Shown here piece by piece: positions 1 through 9,489 of a DNA stretch of 64,000 bases. This DNA comes from Rhodomicrobium lacus. GTDB lineage: Bacteria; Pseudomonadota; Alphaproteobacteria; Rhizobiales; Rhodomicrobiaceae. The position numbers and the translations under genes were made by a program. Each line of letters starts with the position of its first letter. The first letter of the stretch is position 1. The DNA is taken from the NCBI RefSeq assembly GCF_003992725.1, contig NZ_RZNF01000007.1, forward strand, positions 186,001 through 250,000. The letters are read 5' to 3'. Under the pieces are notes generated by a model. The model saw nothing but the letters and a program-made list of their open reading frames with translations. It was not told the origin of the DNA and did no database searches.

Positions 1-1595
1 CCGAGGTGATCTTCGACGAGGTGCGCGCGGGCGGCCGCATCCCGCTCATCATCGGGCGCGGGCTCACCGCGAAGGCGCGCGAGGCGCTCGGGCTTCCGGC
101 ATCGACGCTGTTCCGGCTACCCGCCGTGCCGCACGACACCGGCAAGGGCTTCACGCTCGCCCAGAAGATCGTCGGCCGCGCCTGCGGTCTGCCGGAAGGC
201 AAGGGCATTCGCCCCGGCACCTATTGCGAGCCGAAGATGACGACGGTCGGCAGTCAGGACACCACCGGCCCGATGACGCGCGACGAGTTGAAGGATCTCG
301 CCTGCCTCGGCTTCTCCGCCGATCTCGTCATGCAGTCCTTCTGCCACACGGCGGCCTATCCGAAGCCGGTCGACGTGACGACGCACCGCGAATTGCCGGG
401 CTTCATCGCCACGCGCGGCGGCGTATCCCTGCGGCCCGGCGACGGCGTCATCCATTCGTGGCTGAACCGCCTGCTTCTGCCCGACACGGTCGGCACCGGC
501 GGCGACAGCCATACGCGCTTTCCGATCGGCATCTCTTTCCCGGCGGGCTCGGGCCTCGTGGCGTTCGCTGCGGCGACGGGCGTCATGCCGCTCGACATGC
601 CGGAAAGCGTGCTCGTACGCTTCAAGGGCAAGCTGCAGCCCGGCATCACGCTTCGCGACCTCGTGAATGCGATCCCGCTGGCGGCAATCAAGGCCGGTGC
701 GCTCACTGTCGAGAAGAAGGGCAAGAAGAACGTCTTCAACGGTCGCATCCTCGAAATCGAGGGGCTGCCGGATCTGAAGGTGGAACAGGCGTTCGAGCTG
801 ACCGACGCATCGGCGGAGCGATCGGCGGCGGCATGTACCGTGCGGCTCAACAAGGAGCCGATCATCGAATACATGCGCTCGAACATCGCGCTGATGCGGT
901 GGATGATCGCGAACGGCTATGAGGACGCCCGCAGCCTCGCGCGCCGCATCGCCGCGATGGAAGCGTGGATCGCCGCGCCGCACCTGATCGAGCCGGACGC
1001 GGACGCGGACTACGCCGCCGTGTTCGAGATCGACCTTGCCACCATCAAGGAACCGATCCTCGCCTGTCCGAACGACCCGGACGACGTCAAGACGCTGTCC
1101 GAGGTGGCGGGCGACACCATCGACGAGGTGTTCATCGGCTCGTGCATGACGAACATCGGCCACTTCCGCGCGGCGGGGAAGATCCTCGCGGGCAAGTCCG
1201 ACATCCCGACACGGCTGTGGATCGCGCCCCCGACCAAGATGGACGCACGCATCCTGACGGAAGAGGGCTATTATTCAGTGCTCGGCAAGTCCGGCGCGCG
1301 GATGGAAATGCCCGGCTGCTCGCTCTGCATGGGCAATCAGGCACAGATCCGCAAAGGCTCGACGGCACTTTCCACCTCGACGCGCAACTTCCCCAACCGG
1401 CTCGGCATCGACACGCGGGTCTATCTCTCGTCGGCGGAGCTTGCTGCGGTGGGCGCGCTTCTCGGACGCATCCCGACGCTGGCGGAATATCTGGAGCACG
1501 TCGAGGCCGTGAACAAAGCCTCGGGTGACGTCTACCGCTACATGAATTTCGACCAGATCCCGGAGTTTGCCGACGCGGGTAAGGCGGCGGCTTGA
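1..1595 (+). CDS. acnB: Aconitate hydratase B, C-terminal part (5' end outside window)
   Basis: Interconverts citrate and isocitrate in the TCA cycle using a [4Fe-4S] cluster. The frame is open from base 3, so the gene starts upstream; about 530 C-terminal residues of a protein usually 850-930 long are present. The cluster ligands are visible: one cysteine in '[16 protein letters not shown]' and two in '[11 protein letters not shown]'. The motif '[19 protein letters not shown]' is typical of the AcnB branch. The frame ends in TGA and is followed at once by a strong terminator, so acnB is the last gene of its unit. A GTG at base 6 is not a real start, because the conserved sequence continues to its left. 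Confidence 0.96.
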   Translation, partial: EVIFDEVRAGGRIPLIIGRGLTAKAREALGLPASTLFRLPAVPHDTGKGFTLAQKIVGRACGLPEGKGIRPGTYCEPKMTTVGSQDTTGPMTRDELKDLACLGFSADLVMQSFCHTAAYPKPVDVTTHRELPGFIATRGGVSLRPGDGVIHSWLNRLLLPDTVGTGGDSHTRFPIGISFPAGSGLVAFAAATGVMPLDMPESVLVRFKGKLQPGITLRDLVNAIPLAAIKAGALTVEKKGKKNVFNGRILEIEGLPDLKVEQAFELTDASAERSAAACTVRLNKEPIIEYMRSNIALMRWMIANGYEDARSLARRIAAMEAWIAAPHLIEPDADADYAAVFEIDLATIKEPILACPNDPDDVKTLSEVAGDTIDEVFIGSCMTNIGHFRAAGKILAGKSDIPTRLWIAPPTKMDARILTEEGYYSVLGKSGARMEMPGCSLCMGNQAQIRKGSTALSTSTRNFPNRLGIDTRVYLSSAELAAVGALLGRIPTLAEYLEHVEAVNKASGDVYRYMNFDQIPEFADAGKAAA

Positions 1596-1616
1596 CGGCG
1601 CACGACATGATCATGA

Positions 1617-1640
1617 AGCCCCGCGCTGCGGGGCTTTTTT
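1617..1640 (+). terminator. Rho-independent terminator after acnB
   Basis: Perfect 8-bp stem AGCCCCGC/GCGGGGCT with a 3-nt loop, followed by a run of T. It lies 22 bases after the acnB stop. Confidence 0.9.
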
Positions 1641-1773
1641 GATCGATTCGCACTTTGCACGCGCTCGATGTGACGCGCGGTCGCCATCACCTCAAGCAGC
1701 GCGCGGTCGAACGGAATAATCGAATGGCCCTGTAGAGCGCATTATTTGCGGCCCATGCCAAGCGCGGCGCTTG

Positions 1774-2124
1774 TTACTCCGGCAGCGGAGCGCGTTCATT
1801 CGATCTTTCGAGAAGCCAGACCCGTATGGCAGCGGAAAGGCTCGCAGGTCCGCGCGCCGCGTCAATCTCGGCGACGAGTGCCGCGACCGTGCGCCCCTGT
1901 TCTTCCGCCGAGGCCTTGAGTTCCCGCCAGAAGGCATCTTCGAGCGTGATGGACGTGCGGTGCCCCGCGATGGCGAGGGAGCGCTTTTTTGGCAAGGCAA
2001 GCGCGGGGTCGAACGCGGCTCGCTCTGAGCCTGCATCCGCACTCTGGACCGCATCGCCACTGGGCCGCGCGCCGGGCTCCCTGCCGCTGCTTCCGGCTTT
2101 TTCGCGCGCGATGACTTTCCTCAT
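1774..2124 (-). CDS. Ribbon-helix-helix domain protein (RHH_4 type)
   Basis: A 116-residue protein. The C-terminal half (from about residue 48) reads 'KRSLAIAGHRTSITLEDAFW', then 'AALVAEIDAARG' and 'LSAAIRVWLLE', which fits the alphaproteobacterial ribbon-helix-helix family (PF13467-like). Members are small putative DNA-binding proteins of unknown target. The first 45 residues are a charged, low-complexity lead. The ATG at 2124 was chosen because the conserved domain lies entirely downstream; the longer frame reaching into fumC is only read-through antisense to fumC. It lies just downstream of fumC on the same strand, but a strong fumC terminator stands between them, so it probably has its own promoter. 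Confidence 0.75.
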   Translation of the reverse strand: MRKVIAREKAGSSGREPGARPSGDAVQSADAGSERAAFDPALALPKKRSLAIAGHRTSITLEDAFWRELKASAEEQGRTVAALVAEIDAARGPASLSAAIRVWLLERSNERAPLPE

Positions 2125-2151
2125 AGGCAACCCGCTTCGCCGAACGATCCC

Positions 2152-2181
2152 AAAAAGCAAGGCCGGGAAATCCCGGCCTTG
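2152..2181 (-). terminator. Rho-independent terminator after fumC
   Basis: On the minus strand an 11-bp perfect stem (CAAGGCCGGGA and its complement, 2-nt loop) is followed by a run of T. It lies 15 bases after the fumC stop. Confidence 0.88.
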
Positions 2182-2195
2182 CCCGTCGCCGCTCG

Positions 2196-3608
2196 TCACA
2201 CGCCGGGCTTGATCATCAGTTCCGGCTTCATCAGAGCGTTGAAGTCTTCCTCGGAGATGTAGCCGAGCGCCAGCGCTTCCTCGCGCAGCGTCGTGCCGTT
2301 CTTGTGCGCCGTCTTCGCGATCTTGGCGGCCTTGTCGTAGCCGATCTTCGGCGCGAGCGCGGTTACGAGCATCAGCGAACGCTCCAGCAGGTCTTCGATG
2401 CGCGCGCGGTTCGGCTCGATGCCGACGACGCAATGCTCGGTGAAGCTCACCGCCGCGTCGGCGATCAGCCGGATCGACTGGAGCAGATTGTAGATGATGA
2501 CGGGCTTGTAGACGTTCAGCTCGAAATGGCCCTGGCTGCCCGCGACAGTGATCGCCACGTTGTTGCCGAACACCTGCGCGCAGACCATGGTGAGCGCCTC
2601 GCACTGCGTCGGGTTCACCTTGCCCGGCATGATGGATGAGCCCGGCTCGTTCTCGGGCAGCGAGATTTCGGCGATGCCGGAGCGCGGGCCGGAGCCCATG
2701 AGGCGGATGTCGCTCGCGATCTTGAACAGGCTCGTCGCAAGCACATTGAGCGCGCCCGAAAGCTCGACTTCGGCGTCGTTCGACGCCAGCGCCTCGAACT
2801 TGTTCGGCGCGGTGACGAACGGCAGACCCGTTTCTCTAGCCACTTCGTCCGCGAACTTCTCGGCGAAACCGATGGGCGTGTTGAGGCCGGTGCCCACCGC
2901 CGTGCCGCCCTGCGCGAGGAAATAGAGGCGCGGCAGCGTGGCCTTCACGCGCTCGATGCCGAAGCGCAGTTGCGTCGCGTAGCCGGAAAACTCCTGCCCG
3001 AGCGTAACCGGCGTCGCATCCTGAAGATGCGTGCGGCCGATCTTGATGATGTCCTTGAACTCTTCCGCCTTCGCCTCGATGGCGCTGGCCAGATGATAGA
3101 GCGCGGGCAGCAGCGCCTCGTTCACCTGCACGGCGGCGGCAATGCGCATCGCGGTCGGAAAGGTGTCGTTCGAGGATTGCGAACGGTTCACATCGTCGTT
3201 CGGGTGAACCGGCTTCTTCGAGCCTTTCTCGCCGCCGAGCAGTTCGATCGCGCGGTTCGAGATCACCTCGTTCGCGTTCATGTTCGACTGCGTGCCGGAT
3301 CCCGTCTGCCAGACGACGAGCGGAAATTCCGCATCGAGCTTGCCGGATATGACTTCTTCCGCCGCCGTCACGATGGCGTCGTGCAAGGGCTGCTCCAGAT
3401 TGCCGAGCGCGAGATTCGTCTTCGCCGCCGCCTTCTTCACGATGCCGAGCGCGTGCACCAGCGGGATGGGCATACGCTCGCCGCCGATCTTGAAATTGCC
3501 GAGGCTACGCTGTGTCTGCGCGCCCCAGTAATGGTTGGCGGGCACGTCGATGGGGCCGAATGTGTCGGTTTCGGTGCGCGTTGCGAACGGGGAGACGTCT
3601 TCTGTCAT
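2196..3608 (-). CDS. fumC: Class II fumarate hydratase
   Basis: Hydrates fumarate to L-malate in the TCA cycle; cytosolic homotetramer with no iron-sulfur cluster. The 470-residue length is normal for the family. The fumarase/aspartase signature '[16 protein letters not shown]' is present, as are the substrate-site motifs '[13 protein letters not shown]' and '[16 protein letters not shown]'. The start '[23 protein letters not shown]' aligns with the usual FumC N terminus. It is convergent with acnB, another TCA gene, and is transcribed alone with a terminator. Confidence 0.97.
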   Translation of the reverse strand: MTEDVSPFATRTETDTFGPIDVPANHYWGAQTQRSLGNFKIGGERMPIPLVHALGIVKKAAAKTNLALGNLEQPLHDAIVTAAEEVISGKLDAEFPLVVWQTGSGTQSNMNANEVISNRAIELLGGEKGSKKPVHPNDDVNRSQSSNDTFPTAMRIAAAVQVNEALLPALYHLASAIEAKAEEFKDIIKIGRTHLQDATPVTLGQEFSGYATQLRFGIERVKATLPRLYFLAQGGTAVGTGLNTPIGFAEKFADEVARETGLPFVTAPNKFEALASNDAEVELSGALNVLATSLFKIASDIRLMGSGPRSGIAEISLPENEPGSSIMPGKVNPTQCEALTMVCAQVFGNNVAITVAGSQGHFELNVYKPVIIYNLLQSIRLIADAAVSFTEHCVVGIEPNRARIEDLLERSLMLVTALAPKIGYDKAAKIAKTAHKNGTTLREEALALGYISEEDFNALMKPELMIKPGV

Positions 3609-3711
3609 GGCCGGTCTCTGATGATTTGCGTGGAAAGGTTGACAGGTGGTCTATCATGCCCGCGCCGGTCGCGCCAAGCCGCACGGATTGGCGCAAAACC
3701 GCACGCTTCCG

Positions 3712-4152
3712 TTACAGCGGGAAGCGGCCCGACGCGACGAGCGGGCGAAAGTCGACCTTGCCCGCGTAAGGATAGACCCATGCCGCCAGCGGGCCGCCGC
3801 GATGAAGCCGTACCTCGATCACGGTGCGATAGAACTGGTCGGGCTTGGTGCCGACGCCCGCGCAGCCTTCGTAAGCGTCGAGCGCCGCAAGCACCGCCGC
3901 GCCGTTCAGCCGGAACACCTCGCCGAAAACGCGGGTCCGCGCCGCCTCGTCGAACACCGCCCCCGGAAAACGCCCGAGATTGTAAAGCCGCCCCCGTACA
4001 GACGCTTCGCCGACAAAACGGGCGCGCGTTTCGAGAAGGCGCGCATAGGGACTGCGGCTTGCGCGCATCAATGTGCCGTAGACGAAGATATGCTTCGGCT
4101 CGGCAACCGGGCGGCTCGCCTTCGTCGCCTGTAGATCGATGTCTTCATTCAT
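3712..4152 (-). CDS. Gamma-glutamylcyclotransferase-like (AIG2-like) protein
   Basis: A 146-residue protein of the GGCT/AIG2 fold. The diagnostic 'HIFVYGTLM' near residue 25 gives the YGTL turn that binds the gamma-glutamyl group, and the acidic 'LDAYEG' around residue 90 supplies the likely catalytic Glu. Family members cyclise gamma-glutamyl peptides to 5-oxoproline or act on gamma-glutamylamines; the exact substrate cannot be read from sequence. It starts 21 bases after the stop of the oxidoreductase gene upstream on the same strand, so the two probably form a two-gene operon. Confidence 0.85.
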   Translation of the reverse strand: MNEDIDLQATKASRPVAEPKHIFVYGTLMRASRSPYARLLETRARFVGEASVRGRLYNLGRFPGAVFDEAARTRVFGEVFRLNGAAVLAALDAYEGCAGVGTKPDQFYRTVIEVRLHRGGPLAAWVYPYAGKVDFRPLVASGRFPL

Positions 4153-4173
4153 CCTGCTGCCCCCGTTTTTCCC

Positions 4174-5148
4174 TCACGGCTTGACGACGATCTTGCCCTT
4201 GATCGTCCGCGCGTCCAGCGCCTTGATCGCGTCCTTCGTTTCTTCGAGGCTGAAAATGCGGTCGATATGCGGGCGGATTTTTCCCTCCGCGCACCAGTCG
4301 AGCAGCTTCGCCATCTGAACGCGGAACGCCGCCGGATCGGTGTCGATGTGACGGCCGAAAAACACGCCCCGAACATCGCAGCCCTTCAGCAGCACGAGGT
4401 TCAGCGGGATTTTCGGAATGTCGCCCGCCGCGAAGCCGATGACGAGATAGCGCCCGCCCCAGGCGATGCCGCGCAGCGCCGGTTCGGCATACGGGCCGCC
4501 GATGCAGTCATAGATCACGTCCGGCCCCTTGCCGCCGCGAATGGCCCGCACGGCCTCTTTCACGTCGGTGCCGTTCAGGTTCAGAAGATGCGCCGCGCCG
4601 CGATCAGCGCACAGCTTGAGCTTTTCGTCGGACGTGCCCGCCGCGATTACCTCCGCGCCGAGCGCCGCCGCCACTTCCACCGCCGCAAGGCCCGCGCCCC
4701 CCGTCGCGCCCAGCACAAGCACCGCATCGCCCTCGCGAACCTGTCCGCGATCTTCGAGGCCGTGCAGCGCCGTGCCGTAGGCGATGGGAATGGATGCCGC
4801 CTCTTCGTCGGCGATGCCGTCCGGCACGACGACGGTGCGCGCCGCCGGGGCGATGGCCTGCTCACGGCATCCGCCATAGCCGACATAGGCGAGCACGCGC
4901 TCACCTTCCGCAAAATCCTCGACGCCCGGCCCCGTAGCGATCACGCGCCCCACGACCTCGCCGCCGGGCGAGAACGGCAACGCCGGCTTCGTCTGATATT
5001 TTCCGCGCGTGATCAGCGTATCGAAAAAATTAAGCGCAACCGCTGTAACTTGAATTGCGACCTCGCCCGGACCCGGTATCGCGTCGGGCAGGTCCGCCAT
5101 TTCAAGTGCGTCCGGTCCTTCGAGAGACTTGCACAGCACAGCCTTCAT
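4174..5148 (-). CDS. NADPH:quinone oxidoreductase family protein (zinc-free MDR)
   Basis: A 324-residue medium-chain dehydrogenase/reductase of the quinone oxidoreductase branch. The N-terminal GroES-like domain begins 'MKAVLCKSLEGPDALEM'. A Rossmann domain follows with the nucleotide loop 'VLGATGGAGLAAVEVAAALGA', and 'GPDVIYDCIGG' is typical of the family. The zinc ligands of alcohol dehydrogenases are absent. It probably reduces quinones or enones with NADPH; the physiological substrate is unknown. It is divergent from the RNA methyltransferase gene across a very short gap. Confidence 0.9.
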   Translation of the reverse strand: MKAVLCKSLEGPDALEMADLPDAIPGPGEVAIQVTAVALNFFDTLITRGKYQTKPALPFSPGGEVVGRVIATGPGVEDFAEGERVLAYVGYGGCREQAIAPAARTVVVPDGIADEEAASIPIAYGTALHGLEDRGQVREGDAVLVLGATGGAGLAAVEVAAALGAEVIAAGTSDEKLKLCADRGAAHLLNLNGTDVKEAVRAIRGGKGPDVIYDCIGGPYAEPALRGIAWGGRYLVIGFAAGDIPKIPLNLVLLKGCDVRGVFFGRHIDTDPAAFRVQMAKLLDWCAEGKIRPHIDRIFSLEETKDAIKALDARTIKGKIVVKP

Positions 5149-5190
5149 CGCCTACCTCATCGCATGGCACTTCCCGAACGAAGCTATAGC

Positions 5191-5700
5191 ATGCGCGGAT
5201 ATTTCGCCATCGGAGCCGAACGGATCTCGAAGCCGATGAACCTCGGCGCGCTGATGCGTTCCGCTCATGCTTTCGGCGCCAACTTCTTTTTTACCATCGG
5301 CGCGCACGAAAGGGCCTTCGATGCAAAATCCGACACGTCGAAAACGGTGGACCACCTGCCGGTCTATCACTGGGCGAACGTGGCGGAGATGGCGCTGCCG
5401 CTGCGCTGCAAACTCGTCGGTGTCGAACTGATCGAAGGAGCCACCGATCTGCCTGCGTTCAAGCATCCGCTCCACGCGGCCTATGTGCTCGGCCCAGAAC
5501 TCGGCGTGCTGTCGGACGAGGTGCTCGCCCGCTGCGATCACGTGATCAAAATTCCGACCGCATTCTGCATCAACGTCGGCACCGCGGGAGCCATCGTGAT
5601 GTACGACCGCGTGCGAAGCCTCGGCTCGTTCCCGGATCGGATGGACGCACCCGCAAAGGCGCTCCAGCCGCGCCAAGGCAGGCTTTCCGTGGACCGATGA
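5191..5700 (+). CDS. TrmH/SpoU-family RNA methyltransferase
   Basis: A small (169 aa) SPOUT methyltransferase that consists of the catalytic domain alone. 'SKPMNLGALMRSAHAFGA' is motif 1, 'YVLGPELGVLS' motif 2 and 'IPTAFCINVGTAGAIVMYDR' motif 3, the SAM-binding knot. These enzymes methylate 2'-O-ribose in tRNA or rRNA; the target here is unknown. The start at 5191 ('MRGYFAIG') was chosen because the family usually begins there. An in-frame ATG at 5164 is possible and would leave only 15 bases to the divergent oxidoreductase. Confidence 0.87.
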   Translation: MRGYFAIGAERISKPMNLGALMRSAHAFGANFFFTIGAHERAFDAKSDTSKTVDHLPVYHWANVAEMALPLRCKLVGVELIEGATDLPAFKHPLHAAYVLGPELGVLSDEVLARCDHVIKIPTAFCINVGTAGAIVMYDRVRSLGSFPDRMDAPAKALQPRQGRLSVDR

Positions 5701-5758
5701 CCTGGGTTCTGCTTAAGGTTTTGGCTTGCCAACTATGGCTTTTCAAACGGGAATTTTC

Positions 5759-6415
5759 ATGCGGCGCCATCTGATCCTTCCGCTTCTGTCCGTCGCCGCG
5801 ATCTCGTCGGGCGCGGTCGCTCAACAAGTCCAGGTGCAGCAAATTCCGCAGACGCTTCCGCAAGGACCGTCAGCCGTGCCGGACCCGACCCAGCCGCCCC
5901 GCCCGGCGGCGGCACCGAAGCCCAAGCCGAAGCCAGTGCCCGCCAAAAAGCCGGCGCCCGCTCCCGTTCCCGATGTGAAGGCGAAGCTCGTCGAGAAAAT
6001 CGGGGAATGGAATGTCTTCCTGCATGACAGCCCCGAAGGCCGCATCTGTTTCGCCGCGAGCGCGCCAACCGACATGCAGCCGAAGACGGCGAAGCGCACG
6101 TCCGTCATTTTCTACATCAGTTCGTGGCAGAAGGACGGGATCTATAATGAGATCAGCGTACGGCAGGGCTACGCCATGAAGGCGAATGCGCAGACCACGA
6201 TCACGCTCGGCGGCCAATCCTTCGCGCTCTATGCGCTCGACGACAAAGCCTATGCGAGAGACCCGGCCGAAGAGCGCAGGCTGCTTTCGGCGATGGCCAT
6301 GGGCGGGCCGATGACGGTCAAGGCCACGTCCGCGAAGGGTACTGCCACGACGGACCACTATTCGCTCGAAGGCGCGCCTGCCGCCGTTCAGAAGCTTCGC
6401 GAAATCTGCCCCTAG
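5759..6415 (+). CDS. Secreted protein with Pro/Lys/Ala linker, IalB-like C-terminal domain
   Basis: A 218-residue exported protein. A signal peptide (MRRHLILPLLSVAAISSGAVAQ) leads into a proline-, lysine- and alanine-rich stretch of about 40 residues, which may span or bind the wall. A globular domain of about 150 residues follows, beginning 'KIGEWNVFLHDSPEGRICFA'. This pattern (short strand, 'W', then 'CFA.S.P') resembles the invasion-associated locus B (IalB) family of Rhizobiales; that assignment is inference. The start at 5759 gives a clean signal peptide, while an earlier ATG (5726 frame) would spoil it. The stop codon TAG belongs to the palindromic repeat element that begins here. Confidence 0.72.
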   Translation: MRRHLILPLLSVAAISSGAVAQQVQVQQIPQTLPQGPSAVPDPTQPPRPAAAPKPKPKPVPAKKPAPAPVPDVKAKLVEKIGEWNVFLHDSPEGRICFAASAPTDMQPKTAKRTSVIFYISSWQKDGIYNEISVRQGYAMKANAQTTITLGGQSFALYALDDKAYARDPAEERRLLSAMAMGGPMTVKATSAKGTATTDHYSLEGAPAAVQKLREICP

Positions 6416-6579
6416 TGGTCCGAGTCCGACATTTGCATCCGTTTGCAGCACGCTTGCGAGCAAATGCCGGAATCGAAAGGACCACCAACAACATCATGAT
6501 TCTAGTGGAGCTTTTGAATTTGACATTTGAGCGAGAGCCCGCAGCCACCGGGACTCAAATGTCAAATTCGCTCCACTAG
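6412..6579. repeat. Two-palindrome repeat element, copy 1
   Basis: A 168-bp element bounded by CTAGTGG and CCACTAG. It consists of two adjacent hairpins: 6412 to about 6490 (TGGTCC…GGACCA stem, then CCGACATTTG…CAAATGCCGG) and 6502-6579 (CTAGTGGAGC…GCTCCACTAG around AATTTGACATTTGAG…CTCAAATGTCAAATT). A second copy lies at 42784-42950. The 37-bp core 6430-6466 is the exact reverse complement of the core of the other copy. The left-terminal CTAG contains the stop codon of the upstream gene. It contains no coding frame; it is likely a miniature palindromic or non-autonomous element. Confidence 0.85.
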
Positions 6580-6617
6580 CCGCCAACAGCGCGACCGTTT
6601 CACGCTCTGGAGATGAG

Positions 6618-7679
6618 ATGCCCGGACTTTATCTGGAACCAACCGGCTTTCTTTACGGCGAGGTTGCGCGGCAGGCGATCGCGGCGGGAGAGGCGTTGCC
6701 GCTTGCGGGTAGCCCGCGCATCGCGTTTTCGGCCGCGCGCCTTCAGGAGGGCGGGGCTGGCCGCATTCGCAACTTCTTCCTGCGCGCAGCGGCCCTTTCG
6801 CAATTGAACGAACCGCGGGCGAAAGACCTGCTCGCGCGCCTTACCGCGCCTCGGTCCGACATAGCGGGCGTGCCGATGGACGGCCCGCGCATCATGGGCA
6901 TTCTGAACGTCACGCCGGACAGCTTCTCCGACGGCGGCCAGCATTTCGGTACGGATGCCGCGCTGGCGCATGCGGCGGATCTCGTACGCCAGGGCGCCGA
7001 CTTCATCGATGTCGGCGGGGAATCGACGCGGCCGGGCTCGGATCCGGTGGACGTCGAGGAAGAGGTGCGCCGCATCCTGCCCGTGCTCGAAGGGCTGACC
7101 GCGTGGCAGACACCCGTTTCGGTCGATACGCGCCGGCCGGACGTCATGCGTGTTGCGGCGGGCGCGCGGCTCGACCTTATCAATGACGTTGCCGCCCTCA
7201 CCTTTGCCAGCGACAGCTTGTCAACGGCCGCAGAACTCGGCAGACCCGTTGTCCTGATGCATGCGCAGGGCGATCCGAAAACGATGCAGGACGCGCCGAC
7301 CTATTCCGACGTTGTGCTCGAAGTGTTCGACTGGCTCGAAGCGCGGATCGAAGCTGCCGTCGCGGCGGGAATAGACAGAGCGAAAATCGTCGTCGACCCG
7401 GGGATCGGTTTCGGCAAGACGCTCGATCACAACGCAGCCCTGCTCCGCAGCATCGCGCTGTTCCACGGCCTCGGCGTGCCGCTGCTCGTCGGCACATCGC
7501 GCAAGCGGTCGCTCCGGCGCGTGGCCGCTGTCGAGCTTTCAGCCGACATCGACGCCGCGAGCTTCGCCGCCGCCCTCGACGCCGCCTCGCGGGGTGTGCA
7601 AATTCTGCGGATGCATAATGTCGGCGCCACCGCGCAGGCGCTTGCGATCTGGCGCTGGCTCAACGGCCGTGATCCATAA
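6618..7679 (+). CDS. folP: Dihydropteroate synthase
   Basis: Condenses p-aminobenzoate with dihydropterin pyrophosphate to give dihydropteroate in folate synthesis. 'PRIMGILNVTPDSFSDGG' is the pterin/pyrophosphate signature, 'DFIDVGGESTRPGS' the second, and 'GIGFGKTLDHN' and 'VGTSRKRS' complete the site. The 353-residue protein is about 75 longer than the E. coli enzyme. The excess is an N-terminal region of roughly 90 residues ('MPGLYLEPTGFLYGE…') before the barrel, in frame from a normal ATG. glmM follows on the same strand, the common folP-glmM order, though 232 bases separate them here. Confidence 0.95.
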   Translation: MPGLYLEPTGFLYGEVARQAIAAGEALPLAGSPRIAFSAARLQEGGAGRIRNFFLRAAALSQLNEPRAKDLLARLTAPRSDIAGVPMDGPRIMGILNVTPDSFSDGGQHFGTDAALAHAADLVRQGADFIDVGGESTRPGSDPVDVEEEVRRILPVLEGLTAWQTPVSVDTRRPDVMRVAAGARLDLINDVAALTFASDSLSTAAELGRPVVLMHAQGDPKTMQDAPTYSDVVLEVFDWLEARIEAAVAAGIDRAKIVVDPGIGFGKTLDHNAALLRSIALFHGLGVPLLVGTSRKRSLRRVAAVELSADIDAASFAAALDAASRGVQILRMHNVGATAQALAIWRWLNGRDP

Positions 7680-7911
7680 GGCAAGCGGCCGGGTGGCTGC
7701 CATGCCGACGAGACGCTTGCGGGAAGCGGCTTCAGATTGTATGCAAGACACCGCCTGTCGGTATTCATGCAATTCTGGAACAAACAGGCTCAATTCCGTC
7801 AAATATTCAAATATAATGCTGCACTGACAGACGTAGCGTGAAGCGAAAATCTTTATCCGTTTTAAGCGCAAGTCTGTCTTTGTTGACGGCGGCCAAACTG
7901 ACTTACCGGGA

Positions 7912-9288
7912 ATGGACATGCGGCAAAAACTCTTCGGCACGGACGGCATTCGCGGGCAGGCAAACACCTGGCCGATGACGGCTGAGATTGCATTGAAGGT
8001 GGGCATGGCGGCTGGTCATATGTTCACGAATGGCGGCCGCCGCCACCGCGTGGTGATCGGCAAGGACACCCGGCTCTCCGGCTATACCATCGAGAACGCA
8101 CTCGTTTCCGGCTTCACCTCGGTTGGCATGGACGTGGTGCAACTCGGCCCCATACCGACGCCTGCCGTCGCCATGCTCGTGCGCTCGCTTCGCGCCGACC
8201 TCGGCGTGATGATCTCGGCATCGCACAACGCCTACCAGGATAACGGCATCAAGCTGTTCGGCCCCGACGGCTACAAGCTCTCGGACGAGGTGGAAGCCGA
8301 AATCGAGGCCGAGGTGTTCGGCGACATCGACCGCCTGCTCGCCGAGCCGGACCACATCGGCAAGTCCCGGCGCATCGACGGCATTGTCGACCGATACATC
8401 GAATTCGCCAAACGCACCCTCGACCGCACCATCAGCCTCTCAGGCCTCAAGATCGTCATCGACTGCGCGAACGGAGCCGCCTATCGCGTCGCCCCCGCTG
8501 CGCTATGGGAACTCGGCGCCGAGGTGGTTGCGCTGGGGATCGCGCCGGACGGCCGCAACATCAACCGCGAATGCGGCTCGACGGTGCCCGACCACATCTG
8601 CCGCAAGGTTCTCGAGACGGGCGCGCATATCGGAATAGCACTCGACGGCGACGCCGACCGCGTCATCATTTCGGATGAAAATGGCCAACTCGTCGACGGC
8701 GACCAGATCCTCGCCGTCATCGGGGAAAATTTCCGCGAATCGGGGCGGCTGCGCGGCGGCGGCGTAGTGGCGACGGTGATGTCCAATCTCGGCCTGGAGC
8801 GCTATTTCGAGAAGCTCGATCTCTCGTTGGTTCGCACCAAGGTCGGCGACCGTTACGTGGTCGAGGCCATGCGGCGCGGCAATTACAATGTCGGCGGCGA
8901 GCAGTCGGGCCATGTCGTGCTGTCCGACTTCACTACCACGGGCGACGGCCTCGTAACCGCGCTTCAGGTGCTGAGCGTCGTGATTCAGAGCGGCAAGCCG
9001 GTCAGCGAGGTGTGCCGCCGCTTCGAACCGGTGCCGCAACTTCTTAAAAACCTTCGCTTCTCCGGCAGGAGCCCGCTCGAAAGCGAGGCGGTCAAGGCGG
9101 TCATCGCCGCGCAGGAAAAGCGCCTCGGAAGGGCCGGGCGGCTCCTCATCCGCAAATCGGGAACCGAGCCGTTAATACGCGTCATGGCGCAAGGCGAGGA
9201 CCAGACGCTCATCAGCGGCGTCGTGGCCGAGATCGTTGCCGCCGTTGAGGCCGCCGGGCAAGGCGAGGGCGTTGTTTCGGCGGCATAA
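7912..9288 (+). CDS. glmM: Phosphoglucosamine mutase
   Basis: Converts glucosamine-6-phosphate to glucosamine-1-phosphate for UDP-GlcNAc, peptidoglycan and lipid A synthesis. 458 residues. '[10 protein letters not shown]' opens the protein, '[15 protein letters not shown]' holds the phosphoserine, '[10 protein letters not shown]' binds the metal, 'GGEQSGHVV' binds the sugar, and '[13 protein letters not shown]' is the phosphate-binding loop. A second Met two codons on (7918) could equally be the start. The 232 bases upstream are relatively AT-rich and probably carry its promoter. Confidence 0.97.
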   Translation: MDMRQKLFGTDGIRGQANTWPMTAEIALKVGMAAGHMFTNGGRRHRVVIGKDTRLSGYTIENALVSGFTSVGMDVVQLGPIPTPAVAMLVRSLRADLGVMISASHNAYQDNGIKLFGPDGYKLSDEVEAEIEAEVFGDIDRLLAEPDHIGKSRRIDGIVDRYIEFAKRTLDRTISLSGLKIVIDCANGAAYRVAPAALWELGAEVVALGIAPDGRNINRECGSTVPDHICRKVLETGAHIGIALDGDADRVIISDENGQLVDGDQILAVIGENFRESGRLRGGGVVATVMSNLGLERYFEKLDLSLVRTKVGDRYVVEAMRRGNYNVGGEQSGHVVLSDFTTTGDGLVTALQVLSVVIQSGKPVSEVCRRFEPVPQLLKNLRFSGRSPLESEAVKAVIAAQEKRLGRAGRLLIRKSGTEPLIRVMAQGEDQTLISGVVAEIVAAVEAAGQGEGVVSAA

Positions 9289-9293
9289 AAGGC

Positions 9294-9332
9294 CGAGAGC
9301 CGGGCCCCTTTGCGCTTTCGCCTCGGCTCTCG
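9294..9332 (+). terminator. Possible hairpin terminator after glmM
   Basis: Inverted repeat CGAGAGCCG…CGGCTCTCG (9-bp stem, 21-base loop) starting a few bases after the glmM stop. There is no clear T run, so termination strength is uncertain. Confidence 0.35.
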
Positions 9333-9489
9333 CAATACTTAGGATTACTTCACCCTTCAGTAACCATAATAATCCGTGATGGCTTTTTCCAGTACAAACG
9401 GCCCGCTCGCAAGTGATATTTAACCTTAGCCGTTTACCAATGATGCCAGACCGATTTGCCCGTCCCAAGCTGCATCACTGGATAAAACC

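Noticed and set aside
2970-4184. Open frame of 404 codons on the plus strand
   Set aside because: Antisense to fumC and the cyclotransferase-like gene; Arg-rich with no motifs.
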